Of a stretch of 64,000 nt of DNA, positions 33,179 through 44,815 are shown in pieces. Source of the DNA: Sycobia sp. Sy_11 (taxonomy: Eukaryota; Arthropoda; Insecta; Hymenoptera; Epichrysomallidae). The stretch covers positions 62,001 to 126,000 of the forward strand of contig JACCIC010000125.1 in assembly GCA_018907035.1 (NCBI GenBank), in the 5' to 3' direction. A program made the translations under genes and the position numbers. Below the pieces are notes generated by a model. It made no database searches and was not told where the DNA came from. It saw only the letters and a list, made by a program, of their open reading frames with translations. Positions within the stretch are counted from its first letter, which is position 1. Each line of letters begins with the position of its first letter.

Positions 33179-33665
33179 TTCATTCGTACACACATAAAAT
33201 CCATGTTAATGAGTATATTTTTAAGATTTTATATAATATTCAGTATTTAAATTTAAATATATAAGTTTTATTATAATAGAATAGACACACATTTAATTCG
33301 TACACACATAAAGCCATATTCATGGATATATTTTTATGGTTTTATTTTAAGTGTATATAATGTTAAATATATCAATTTAAACATATAAGGTTTATTATAA
33401 TATGAATATAGTAAACACACATTAATTCGTACATACAATAAAGCCATGTTCATAAATATATTTTTATGATTTTATTTTAAATGTATTTAATGTTAAATAT
33501 ATCAATTTTAAATATATAAGTTTTATTATAATATGACATATAATAAACACACATATTAATTTATATATACATAAAAGCCATGTTTTTTATTTTAAGTGTA
33601 TATAATGTTAAATATATAAGTTTTATTATAATATGATACATAATAACACACATATTAAATCGTAC
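33175..33665. repeat. Tandem repeat, about 120-bp unit, four degenerate copies
   Basis: Each unit has ACACATTAATTCGTACA, AAAGCCATGTTCAT, TATTTTTATGATTTTATTTT and TAAGTTTTATTATAAT-like blocks in the same order. Later units carry deletions, so the period shrinks. Confidence 0.85.
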
Positions 33666-34659
33666 GTTTTCAAATATTCTATTACGTAATATTATGTCAG
33701 CACGTATACATATACATGTATATGTATTTATTTTTAATTAAACGAAAACAATATTTTAAGCAAAAAGAAATACATGTACACGGATGGACGTGCTGTTTGG
33801 GCGAGGGAAATGTCAGTTTCGTGGAGAAAATGGACACTTCTTTCCCCCCTTTCACTTATTGTTTTAGGTTTCTAGCTCGCAGCATACGCTCATCCTGTGC
33901 TGACAAGGAGTTTTCCGAAGTGGAAATCTCGCGCCAGCTCGGGTTAAGCTTTCTTACAATTTGGGTTGTATTTTGCTCAAGGTCGAGGTACACGTTTTAG
34001 AGATAAGGCGGAGGAAGACGACGCGACGGTTGGTTGGGTCGTAAATTTTAATGTGCGCACTCTTTCCCGCTTTTCCTTCCAGTGGGGTTCAGTAGTTCGT
34101 AAGAAAATATTCGGAGTTTTCTTTTCCGAATATTTTCTTAACGAAACTGCGTTGCGACGTAACACTTTTTTAGACTTTAAATTAATAAGTTCATTACAAA
34201 AATCACAATACCACCAAACAATACTGATTGTATAGTATTGGCATATTGCTTAAGAAAGTATGATTTTATTTTAAAATAGAAACATAATTCACAATATTGA
34301 AAGTTGAATAAGTTTAGGAAAAAAAGATTTCAGATTGTAAAGAAAAAGAAAAAATGAATAAAAAATGGAAAATCGAATACAAACTTGATTCTTATATCAA
34401 AAAAAAAGAAAAGAAAACTGAATGCTTTGGGTAATTTGATAATAAGTTATAGATAGATTATATGAGTTTTTTATCTCGCAAACGCAATATGTAATGATAA
34501 AATACATTGCTTCTTTAAAATATCACTTATGAATTATGCATCTGTAAACAATTTACTTAATTATTATTTATGTTAAGTAGGACGTTAATAAATATACAGT
34601 TATCAAGGTATTAATTAGTTTCTCAATTCGTTTTTTCTAATCATTTAATCTAGAATTCA
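33666..34659. other. Intron sequence with a perfect hairpin
   Basis: Positions 33770-34180 are GC-richer and open in several frames without recognisable protein; the rest is AT-rich. It contains the inverted repeat listed at 34100-34140. Confidence 0.5.
34100..34140. repeat. Perfect 16-bp inverted repeat with 9-nt loop
   Basis: TAAGAAAATATTCGGA (34100-34115) and its exact complement (34125-34140). No T-run or gene end beside it suggests a terminator; function unknown. Confidence 0.9.
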
Positions 34660-35390
34660 AAATCGTACTTATGTCTATTGTTCTGAATGAAATTAATAAA
34701 TATTTTTATCGGTTTTACATTCTTTATAATATAATATATTAGCTAAAATAATGACAGTCAAACTGTCATTGTTTATATTCACTCCCGAAGAATCTCAAAT
34801 AAAATTTATTACTACAATAAATTATATTAAAAATTATAAATGAAAATTAAAAATAAAATAATAGATAAAATAAAAATATTAAAAACAATATTCCATGTTA
34901 GTAAAGGACACCCGACTACCCCCACCACCTTAAATTTATATTCATTTTTGGTGTCCAACTTTTCGAACTGCTACGGTTCATCCTCAAGAACTAAGCTAAA
35001 TTGAAAAACCCAGCATGATACTTTATATACCCCCTACCCACTCCAAATTTATTGATATAACATTTATAGAACCCCCACTTTCTTGACTTAAATGCGAAAT
35101 ACAAATTTGATATTAATAAGGAATGATAAGTGTTGTCCAATTTACACGACTCTAACATTAAATTTACATTATTGGGATTCTTCAAAATATGAATATTTTC
35201 AAGAGTTTCTAATTTATATATTATTGTTAATACCTTGTTCTAAAATATCTCCATTTGCAAAATGGAAAGAATGTAACAAGTTTAAACTATGTTATTTTAA
35301 CCCGGATGTACCACCCGGATATCCAATATATTTTTTTAATATAATACAATATATTTTCTAATATAATATAATCCCAATATGATATCCAAT
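34660..35390 (-). mobile_element. PLE copy, left arm of an outward-facing inverted pair
   Basis: Minus-oriented PLE 3' end: terminal block near 34670-34700, GACAGTCA...CTGTCATTG block near 34750, decayed hammerhead 34952-34991, then endonuclease C-terminal remnant (35092-35330 read on the minus strand). Its mirror partner follows at 35395-35875. Confidence 0.8.
34952..34991 (-). ncRNA. Decayed hammerhead motif in PLE
   Basis: Core boxes read TTGAGGA and GAAAA with triplet GTT. The first base of CUGANGA and the stem III C are changed. Stem II is weakened (GAACC/AGTTC). Confidence 0.5.
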
Positions 35391-35394
35391 ATCG

Positions 35395-35875
35395 AGAGAG
35401 CGGATCAGATTTATAATAGCACTAGAGAACGTAATAAGGAAAAGACTATTCGCATTTGTATTTCGCATTTAAGTTATGAAGGTGGGGGTCCTATAAATGT
35501 TATACCAATAAATTTGGAGTGGTGATGGGGTATATAAAATAACATGCTGAGTTTCTCAATTTAGTTCAGTTCCTAAGGATGAACCGTAGCGGTTAGAAAC
35601 ATCGGACACCAAAGATGAATGTAAATTTAAGGTGGTAGGGGCAGTCAGGTTGTCCTTTACTAACATGGAATATTGTTTTTATTATTTTTATTTCATTTAT
35701 TATTTTATTTTTAATTTTAATTTGTAATTTTTAATATAATTTATTGTAGTAATAAATTTTATTTGAGATTCTTCGAGAATGAATATAAACAAAGACAATC
35801 TGACTGTCATTATTTTAGCTAATATCTTATATTGTATAGAATGTAAGACCGATAAAAATATTTATCATTTTATAA
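35395..35875 (+). mobile_element. PLE copy, right arm of an outward-facing inverted pair
   Basis: Mirror image of 34660-35100 with roughly 10% difference by eye: TGCGAAATAC-side inner end, GGTATAACATTTATAGG on the complement, hammerhead relic 35569-35607, then GACAATCTGACTGTCATT and the family tail. Together with the left arm it forms a palindrome about 1.2 kb long. Confidence 0.8.
35569..35607 (+). ncRNA. Decayed hammerhead motif in PLE
   Basis: CTAAGGA replaces CTGANGA (core G5 lost) and the triplet is ATC; the stem II closing pair is also changed. Sense to IWS1 but not expected to cleave. Confidence 0.5.
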
Positions 35876-36559
35876 TTTAATTAATTTGTGAATTTAATTG
35901 CAACGGTAAATGAAATGTTTTTATTATACTTCTCATTAGTATTCAAATTATATATTTTAAAGAATATATTAAAATTTCAAATGCAATCAGAAAATTACAG
36001 TTAAGCTTGGATTTAATCGAACAATTTTGGAACTTTTACGCTTCAAGAACAACCAAATTTGTTAAAGTTATATATTAAAGAAAAGATATATAATTTTTTT
36101 TTTCAATTCATTGTATCAGAAGAGTCTGGAAGAAAATTTCCATGTGCTAGTGCAATACATAAATTTTATTTATAATTCGTCTAAAAAATTCTTCTTTTTT
36201 TTTGTATAACATGTTGATTTATCAATGATAACATATGTATCGAGTTGATTCTAGTATAACGAATAAATCAGATAACCGAATTGCTAAACCAATTAGACTA
36301 GTTCTGTGTATTCTTTACGAGCGACTAGAAATAAATTTTACTAGATTGGTTGGTAGACTATTCGAAGTCCATCTTTGAGTTAATAGTTCTAATTTTATGC
36401 AAACTTGACATATTTTTATATCTGCCTAAAATATAAAACAGATACTGTTGATTGCACAAAATTCAAAAGATTATTTAATATAACTTTCTACATCTGATAT
36501 TAAAAACGTGTCAGTATCATTTGTAATTATTAAATATTAAATCTTTTTATTTTTTATAG

Positions 36560-36671
36560 ACCTTTGCGTCCAGGTGATCCAGGATGGGTATCGCGTGCCA
36601 GAGTACCGTTACCTTCAAACAAAGATTATATATTTCGCCCTGAATGGAAAAATGACACTGACATAAGTAGA
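36560..36671 (+). CDS. IWS1: IWS1, penultimate exon
   Basis: A 112-nt exon between acceptor TTTTTTATAG and donor AGTAGA/GTAAGT. Its first base completes the Lys codon opened by the previous exon (AA + A). It then reads [20 protein letters not shown] and [22 protein letters not shown]...ARVP.PS.KDY..RP.W is the conserved C-terminal signature of IWS1, so 25 kb of transposon-filled intron is spliced over. It ends in phase 0. Confidence 0.95.
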
Positions 36672-37915
36672 GTAAGTATCAGACTACTTGTCAATTCAAG
36701 ATTTTGTTGAGTGTACTACAAGTTTATGTAGCATTCAAAAATCAAATGTTATTAAAATCTTATTTTTAAATTCGCTTTATATACCCCAAGTATATATAAG
36801 AACGAATATCTTGGCATCTTTTTCATATTTCATGCTTCTCGGGTAATCACAGAAAAAAATGTTAACTGTCTAAACCTGTATTTGCCAAGGGATCTATAGA
36901 GCGGAGAACATATGCGGTCCATTCCAGGGGGTGAACACCTATTAAGAAAACCCGCTTCGAAGTGGTCTGAGTATTAAAAATCTTTTATCAATTTTCACAA
37001 CTTTATTCTCCACTCACATTGTTGAATATGAACGATTAGAGAATGAAAAAAAAAACCAGAATCTAATGAGTTACCCACCTACTGAGTGACTACGGTAAAT
37101 CCTATATAACCATACATAGAGAACGAAAAATTACTTCTCTATTTTGCCAAAGCATCAACTGTATAAATCACATTAATAAATATTAAACAAGTTTTTAAAT
37201 ATCTTTTTAAATATATAAGTATATTAAAAATTTCAATATTTTAAATGCTAGTTTACAATTAGTAACGATCAGAAATAATTCACAGCGCAAGTTGGACCAA
37301 TAATAGTATCTAAATGTACAACATATTCAGATAGTTTTTTAGAAAAGGAATGAACAGAAAAACTTTCTATAATCTCTTAAAGTGAGCATGGAAGAAATTC
37401 TCTCGATTGGAATTTGTCGATGAAGGTTATCTATGATCTAATCGTGATAAGTAATAAATGATTCATTCGATATATACGTAATAACGGAATAAATTTATGT
37501 TCACAATTTTCATAATAATGAGTTGCGACAGACGGAACAAGGTATAGGCCATGTTCAAAAATTTAGTTTTTAGAGAGAGAGAGAGAGAGAGAAGAAGACA
37601 GGGGAAGAGAATGGAAAGAATGAAAAGGTCTAAAAATAGCAAGAGACCGGGAAGATGGCTGTGTAAAAGATATTATATAGTCAGTTAATTAGTTATTTTG
37701 ATATATAAATTATAATTCGATTAAAATTATTGTGAGTTTATTTTTATAATGAATAACTCTTCTCCAAGATGTGTAAATGAATACACACGCGCATGTGTGT
37801 ATCACTAATTAACATTTTTATCTGTCTTACAGTCTTCTTATTTTTATTTAGAAGTGAAAACGACTGTAAAACCGATAAAACTGCATATTATCTTGGACCA
37901 ATAGAAGTCTCATGA

Positions 37916-37916
<1 letters not shown>
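36672..37916. other. IWS1 intron sequence, no gene seen
   Basis: First part of the 17.5-kb intron (36672-54182). It includes a short (GA)n run near 37575-37591. No protein similarity. Confidence 0.6.

Positions 37917-37975
<59 letters not shown>
37917..37975. repeat. (GT)n microsatellite
   Basis: About 29 GT units, followed by a GC-rich stretch (37978-38230) of unknown nature. Confidence 0.97.
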
Positions 37976-37977
<2 letters not shown>

Positions 37978-38339
37978 TTAGTGAAAGGTCAAAAGGCACC
38001 TGCGCTGACTTGTCGAGGTGAACGTGATGCGCGCGCACGCCTTCCTCCAATCAGGTAACATTAAAGCACTCGCGCGTGTGTCGCCGCTCCTTGTGCTCGC
38101 CATCGTCTCCTGTCCCCTTACCAAATTTCTCGCGGCTAAGTTGTTTCGCTTGTTTGACTATTCGCAATCAGCTGGCAAATCAAAACGAGTTGGAAAAAGT
38201 TCTATAATTAGTGTTTTCGTGTATTGATATTGGAGATATTCTTGAAATAAAACTACAATGTGTTAAACGTGATGAGGTACAATAAATGAATTGTAACAAG
38301 TGTATATATTTCTTGTAGATATCTTATTCTGTTTAAAAA

Positions 38340-38820
38340 TCAATATCAAAAGGCAGAGAAATTAAATAATGGAAAACTATCACAGCTGGGGGCCATTTAG
38401 ATGCACTTATGCCTAATAAAGAAGATTATCATATTGAGTATGTATTAGAAGAAGCTGTATTAGAGTTGAAATTGATAGAAAATGTACTCACGAGGCTAAA
38501 AAGAAATGTAATACAATTATTGGGGTTAAAGTGAAATCTATTGGAAATATATCAATGCAGTTGAGCCATACAATTGTAAAAATTAAAGCCTTAGTATACA
38601 AATAATATCACAGAAGTTATTGAGGAATAAGTTGTATCTGATAGTGATGGTAGATGTGTATTCAATTTCTTAAAAGAATCGAGAGAAAAAAGTTTCTGAA
38701 GTTATCCTGCAAAGGATGGAAATTATTCCAGATGTGCTAAGTTCATAGAAAACACTAATAGTTTTACAACACTGAAAGGGCGATAAATATTAGATATACC
38801 GTTGATGCATATACTTAAAT
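38340..38820 (+). pseudogene. Degraded coding-like sequence, not recognised
   Basis: In frames interrupted by stops it reads GGHLDALMPNKEDYHIEYVL, EEAVLELKLIENVLTRLKRN, then RCVFNFLKESREKSF and YPAKDGNYSRCAKFIENTNS. Composition and continuity look protein-derived. The GC-rich segment at 37978-38230 just upstream could be its 5' leader, which would suggest a retroposed gene copy. I do not recognise the family. Confidence 0.35.
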
Positions 38821-39375
38821 AAAAGCTAGACAGTAATAGTGCCTATGTCAGTTATTAAAAGTACCGAATAAGCAAAAAAGTTATTTTTCAGGATACAGGA
38901 TATATAAACAACGATAAGCAATTTATTAAAGAAACAGATTATCACTTATAGATAATACAAGTTTTAGTAGTATTCCTTTTAACGTATATTTGTAACAGAA
39001 CTTTACAGAAAATTTTTGAATTATATGAAGAATTGTACCTTGTTAGCTAAAGATGGATAATATTATTTAATCTAAAAATTCAACATATGATTGCCTGCTA
39101 TGTTTAAGAGAAAAAAAAGGAGAGAGAGCTTAAATGTGAAGTTTTCCTTTAAATAAAATTATTTTCGACTTCTGTAGTTAAATAATCAGAGTACCTCGAA
39201 CGAAAAGTAATTAAAATATACAGCAATCGATAAATGTATTCTGTCATTTAGATGAAATCTAGGTCAAGTTTATGTCATCCTTGTAGGTGACATTTGGACT
39301 ATGAATGATAAATTTTTAGTAAATAGTAATAGTTTTTTTTAGTCAATAGTAATAGTATTTTTAGTAAATAGTAAT

Positions 39376-39930
39376 ATTGGGACTTCAAGTTTCCCATTGT
39401 TTGTCAAAAGATGGCGTCACCAGTAAATCCCGGGCAGAAATGTCAGACCTCATGTGTTATATTTCTAGGTTGTGTATCTGTCAACAACTTTGCAGCAATA
39501 TATATGATGATTTCTTTCGTTGTCGTTTATTTTATCGAGCAAAATCATGGAATGTTTCCAGTCAAATCAACGTCATTTACGAGAAGCGTACTTCTATTCT
39601 TTAATATGAGGAAAAGTGCTACCGAAGCGTATTGTTTGCTTTCAGAACCTTATGGGGTGAAATCTATTGGTGAATCGACGTACCGCCAATACGTAGGTTG
39701 CTTTTTGTGTTTTGAGCCATTATTAGGCTCAAAAAAGGAATTCACTACTCTAAAACTCTTGAAATGTTAAAACGGTGGTCTACTTTGAGTAATAAGAATA
39801 TGTATAAGTGACACAAGCTGTTCCAAGAAGGCCGAGAGTATGTCGAAGATGAACCTCGCTCTGAACGAAAACGAACGAAAACATTCAAGCTGTGAAAGAT
39901 GCGTAGGATGTTATTTATATTTTAATTCTA
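39376..39930 (+). pseudogene. mariner N-terminal remnant
   Basis: Starts with a terminal-repeat-like GGGACTTCAAGTTTCCC and an AAGATGGCG block as in other mariners here. The coding remnant begins MECFQSNQRHLREAYFYSLI near 39548 and breaks up through stops. It ends where an opposed mariner begins. Confidence 0.65.
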
Positions 39931-39939
39931 ATAGGGAAA

Positions 39940-40905
39940 GGACAATAATTTATTATTGAAAATGGCTTTATTGTTTTTGGAAGTATTCTTCATGCTGCTC
40001 AATACACTTTTGCATGCACTGGAACTAATTTTCATTACATTTTTTTCCACTACGATTGAGGTACCTCCAAAACATGGTTTTTGAATGCATCAACGGTACC
40101 TTCAGGTGCCGAAAAACGTTGACCAGGTAATTTATTATTGATGTGCGGGAATAAGAAGTCATTAGATGCCAAAGCAGGACTATAAGGCGGATGATCCATC
40201 AATTCGATATTTTGGTTTGTTAAAAATTCATTTGTTTGAATAGATGTGTGAGAGCTCGCATTGTCATGATGAAGAATGATCTTTCGTTGTAAATTGTTTT
40301 TTTTTTTTGTATTTCACGCAATACTTCTGGCAAACAAATGGTTATGTTCCATTCAGAATTCAAAGTTTTACATTGCACTAACAGCACGACTGCCACATGT
40401 CCAGTTATTTCGAAGAAACTGTCGATCATTTCTTTCGAGGTGCTTCGAGCATGAACCACTTTTATCATATTGGGCTGGTCTTGGGAGACCCATACAGGGG
40501 ATTGGTGTTTTGTTTCGGGCTGATACAAATAGATCCAAGATTCATTATCTGTCTAGATATTATACATGGCGTTTGATGCACCGCTATTGTATTTCCCGAG
40601 CATTTCTTTGCACCAATTGACACAAGCATCTTTTTAAGCTTTTGTCAAATTATGCGGGATCCAACATGAACAAAACTTTTTAACACATAAATGGTTATGC
40701 AATATCTTATGGATGTTCGTCATACTAATGCCTAAAAATGCCTCAATCTCACGGCATGTCGTTGATAATCTTGCTTTATCAATTCAAGATCAGATCAATG
40801 CTTTCTGACGTAACAACCGATTTTAGACGACCTTCATGGAACTCGTCCTGGAGCGAACTGCAGCCAGAGATAATAAGGGGAGATCGCCAATGCCCAGGTT
40901 AGACA
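39940..40905 (-). pseudogene. mariner transposase remnant, opposite strand
   Basis: On the minus strand: YQPETKHQSPVWVS, KVVHARSTSKEMIDSFFEIT, TGHVAVVLL, NSEWNITICLPEVLREI, then HHDNASSHTSIQTNEFL (second Asp motif), PPYSPALASNDFLFPHINNK (third motif changed, PNDFF type) and GQRFSAPEGTVDAF. This differs from the Mos1-like copies and resembles the mariner group domesticated in primate SETMAR. Frameshifts near 40300 and 40100 break it. Confidence 0.85.
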
Positions 40906-41283
40906 TTGCAATAAAATTTACTCCTTACTCCGTTCGTACGATATTTCAGATGTTGGTTTTCGAGCTCGTGCGATGAAGGTAGTGACGGCGTTCAGTAGGG
41001 GGGACGCCGTGACAATAGATGCAATAAAAGGAATTAACTGGTGTCGAAATTCTTGAAGTGCGTATAGATTTTCTTGTCTGTTGTGTGTAAGTATGTATGT
41101 ATGCATTTATATACACACGTATTTTCTTAAAATTTTTAATTCGCTGCGTGGCGATGATCGAAGCTACTAAAAGGTATACCTGGGTATACGCACTTAAAGA
41201 ATTTCTTCGTCGATACCAGTGAATCCTATTTACTACACTCCGCTGCCAAATTTTTAAGAACACACACATACACACACACACAT

Positions 41284-42016
41284 TGTGATGCGACAAAAAA
41301 AATCCCGATGTAGGTTAATCTCCTGGTTAGTTCGCGCACACAAAAAAAAAATAATATTCACTTTCTTACCTCAGTACTTCAGAGGGGGTCCCGCCAGCCT
41401 GAAAAAAATAAAAGGGGATTTCGAGAAAGAAATTTAAGCGCGGTACGGGGAAACTTCACAATACTTTATTCACACAATGTTTTACAACTACGCACCATAA
41501 CTCTCCCCTTTCGACTAACGCATCTACGTTGATCCCGGTCCACGCACTCGGTACGCCCCGACCGCAACCCGCGACCCGACGCTCTCACCAAACCCTGAGG
41601 GAAGTCTATAGAAAGAAAAAAAAGGGAAGGAAGGGAAAAAAGAACGGGGACTCCGCTCGCCACGTGCTCGCGGTACTCCGCTGAAGTCTGCAACTCGTCA
41701 GCTGGCGGTGGTTACTTGCCTTCGATGGTGGAGGCAGGCGCCGATGACGGGGGGCACTCAAAGGTGGCCGCGTCCGTCGGACGATCGTCGCCACGTACTG
41801 CTTTGTGACCTCTCGGCGGATCACCCGAATCTTCCTTCCTTCTGCCTCCTGGTGACCTCTTCCTTGCTGTCGACTTTCCTCTCTCTACAGCTCACGCTCC
41901 CTTCCGCAACATCCACTTTCCTCGGACTCCTCTCACACGACCTCTCTACCTTCCGACTCTATCTCTATTATTTTCTTCTTCCTCCTCTACCAACCTTTCT
42001 CACACCTCTCTGCTTT

Positions 42017-42072
<56 letters not shown>

Positions 42073-42180
42073 TATTTTCTTCTTCCTTCTCTGCTCCTCT
42101 GAAAGGTACGGCGGCGGCCGACGACGGCCGACCGCGGTCATAACGTGCTGAACACGGCCCTCGCACGTACAAAAGTTGCA
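41284..42180. mobile_element. GC-rich LTR-like block starting TGTGATGCGACA
   Basis: Begins TGTGATGCGACAAA directly after a (CA)n run; the same 14-mer occurs after (TA)n at 6099. Composition and an ATACTTTATT-type antisense polyadenylation signal resemble an LTR read backwards. It includes a (CT)n run (42020-42070). The right end is not defined. A second GC-rich block at 45361-45595, ending TGTCACA before (TA)n, may be the other end of the same element, with AT-rich sequence between. Confidence 0.35.
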
Positions 42181-43639
42181 ATAATAATGATAATTTCATT
42201 TAATTTGATTTATGTTATTGAATGGGATTGGTGTAAATTATAATCATGAAGAAATAAAAATGTTATTTTACAATCACCATAAGACGATGTAATCGTACAA
42301 ATGTTAATGTAAACAAAAATTCAAATTAATTTCTTGATTTTTGCTACCCTCGGAAAAAACAATAAATTCTCGTACAGACTAAAGTTTCTAACCGACGCTT
42401 GGTTTCTGTAATCACATGAACGCGTAGTATTTGTTGTTAACTGAGCACCAGTTTTTTTTTTCTTTAATCAGAGGCAAAAGAAATTTATTTTTCATGTATC
42501 TAATACAAGGGGTTTTCTTAATCTGTTTAGTAAATTGATAAATAATCATTATAAACAAAACAACTAATTTATCAGATTTCAAAAAAAAATACAAGCGCTC
42601 CGAAATTTAGAAACTATATAATGTTTCATTAACTGTACTTAATAAATAATTGTTATCATTAGGACAGCCAGATTTTCTTCTACGTTCTCTTGACTTAAAA
42701 CCTACTATATCACAGAATTTAACTTGAAATTATTTAATAATCACTAATAATCACTAACGCAAATCTAAGTGCATATGATGCTGCATCCTGTGTCGTATTT
42801 ATTTTTAATAAGTACATTTTTCTTTTCATTTATAACAAGAAACTGCCCTTATACAAAAAAAAATTTTTTAATTAGAAAATGAGTTCATTTTATTGAAAAC
42901 AAAAATTTTGTTGTATTACATAATCAATAATTTAACTGAAACTAAGAAAGACTACCTCTTTATTAAATAGTAATTTAAGTTCTTAATAAAATGAAGTCAT
43001 CAAGCAGTACACTTAGTCGATTAACTAAAGCAAAAGAAATCTTTCATTTATAATAAATAAAAATAAGCTGAATTTTGAGACTTTTACTTTGTAAATTTGT
43101 TATGCTATGCCTATAATACGCAAGACAACTCTATATTCTAAATAATTTAAATAAATTTTCAATGCTTATCTTATAGTTTAATATTTCTACAATCATTGAC
43201 AATAACACAGAAATTTGGCTTAGAATAGAGAAGAATCAAGTCATATAATTATTAAAAATATCACAATGGAAAATGAAGATTAACACAAACATGCTTCATA
43301 TAATTAACTAATGAAAATCTAAAATTCTCATTTTAAGGTGTTATTTAAATATTAATAATTATTAATAATATTAAAGGTGTTGAAAATAGTTTCAACACGG
43401 ACAACTTTATCCTTTATACTTCACATAGTTTAACATAGTAAAAGCAATTGTTTGTATAATAGACATCATAAGTTTAATACTATTTAAATGCAAAAAAAAT
43501 ATTCGATTTAATAAAGACAACAAAAAAAATCTTCATAATTTATTGTGACGTTTCCAACTAATTAGTCTCGTAAGACTTTTCTTCATTGCCATCAATCGTC
43601 AGTGCTCTCTTGATTGGGTTAAAGGAATTTCTAATAATC
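42181..43639. other. IWS1 intron sequence, no feature seen
   Basis: AT-rich, no protein similarity. Confidence 0.6.
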
Positions 43640-44068
43640 ACCTTATTAAACTATCCTAAATTTTATCTTAATCACTACTTAATTTACGACTATTTATCTT
43701 GTCCTTTTGTGATTTGTATCTTATTCTCTTGATCTTCATCATTCCTTCACTTTATCATTTAATGTTTATTATATTTTTCTTTCACTAATTCATCATTCCT
43801 TTTATCACTATTCTCTATTATTTATTCTATCTTCACTTAACTCTCTTACTTATTATTTCATATTTACTTTCACTTTGTCCCTTTCTTCTATATATTTCAT
43901 CCTTACATTGTTATCAGTCGTTATCATCATTACTCCCACTTTGTCCTGTATTACCTATTATTATGTATTATGTCATTGTCTATTATTATTTCACTTACCA
44001 CGGCATTTATCTTTAACCTATTAAATTTGTCATTGTTCCTTTATAATTCATAACTATGTTTTCATCTA

Positions 44069-44815
44069 AAACAATTGAATTGTACTTCTGTCGACTGCCC
44101 ATATACAAATTAATAAATATTTTTTTTTTTTTTTTTTTTTTTTTTATTGGTCTTACAGTCCAATCAATTTCAACCAAAAATAAAATAAAATAAAAATAAA
44201 AATAAAAATAAAATAAAAATAAAAACTAAAAAATAAAAAATAAAAATAACAATAAAAAATAAAAATAAGAAATACAAATAATAAATAATAAAAATAAAAA
44301 ATAAAAATTAAAAATAAAAATTAAATTAAAAATTAAATTAAAATGATAATGACAGTCAGACTGTCCTTGTTTATATTCACCCCCGTAGACTAATCTGAAA
44401 ATAAAATATTAGCTGAAAAAAAATCAGGGACTGATGAGGAGCCGTAGCGAGCTCGAAACGTTGGACAAGTCTTCAATTAGGTAAGGGTGTTGGGGACAGT
44501 CAGACTGCACTTTACTAACAAAGAATTTTTTCAGCTAATATTTTATTTTCAGATTAGTCTACGGGGGTGAATATAAACAAGGACAGTCTGACTGTCATTA
44601 TCATTTTAATTTAATTTTTAATTTAATTTTTATTTTTAATTTTTATTTTTTATTTTTATTATTTATTATTTGTATTTCTTATTTTTATTTTTTATTGTTA
44701 TTTTTATTTTTTATTTTTAGTTTTTATTTTTATTTTATTTTTATTTTTATTTTTATTTTATTTTATTTTTGGTTGAAATTGATTGGACTGTAAGACCAAT
44801 AAAAAATATTTATTA
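44069..44815 (+). mobile_element. Compact palindromic PLE insertion with central hammerhead-like motif and 13-bp TSD
   Basis: Flanked by identical ATGTTTTCATCTA copies (44056-44068, 44816-44828). Arms 44146-44420 and 44526-44800 are complementary over about 275 bp; the only difference I find is one extra A in an A-run. The outer ends carry the PLE family tail (AATAAATATT, TCTTACAGTC) and the GACAGTCAGACTGTCC / CACCCCCGTAGAC blocks, both pointing outward. A 105-bp centre holds the hammerhead-like motif. There is no coding sequence, so it would have to be moved by another PLE. Arms this similar contrast with roughly 10% divergence between arms at 34.7-35.9 kb. Confidence 0.85.
44427..44466 (+). 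ncRNA. Hammerhead-like motif at the centre of the PLE palindrome
   Basis: CTGATGA (44431-44437, the canonical first core box), stem II GAGC/GCTC with an 8-nt loop, GAAAC (44455-44459), and GTT where GUC is preferred. Stem I does not pair well (GGGA against GGAC). Sense to IWS1 pre-mRNA. Core boxes are intact but activity is doubtful. Confidence 0.5.

Noticed and set aside
41708..42151. 147-residue open frame
   Set aside because: Composition is dictated by CT-rich and (CT)n sequence (Ser/Leu/Phe runs); no protein pattern.
44427..44466. Calling the central motif a proven active ribozyme
   Set aside because: Stem I is poorly paired and the triplet is GTT; only the core boxes are convincing.
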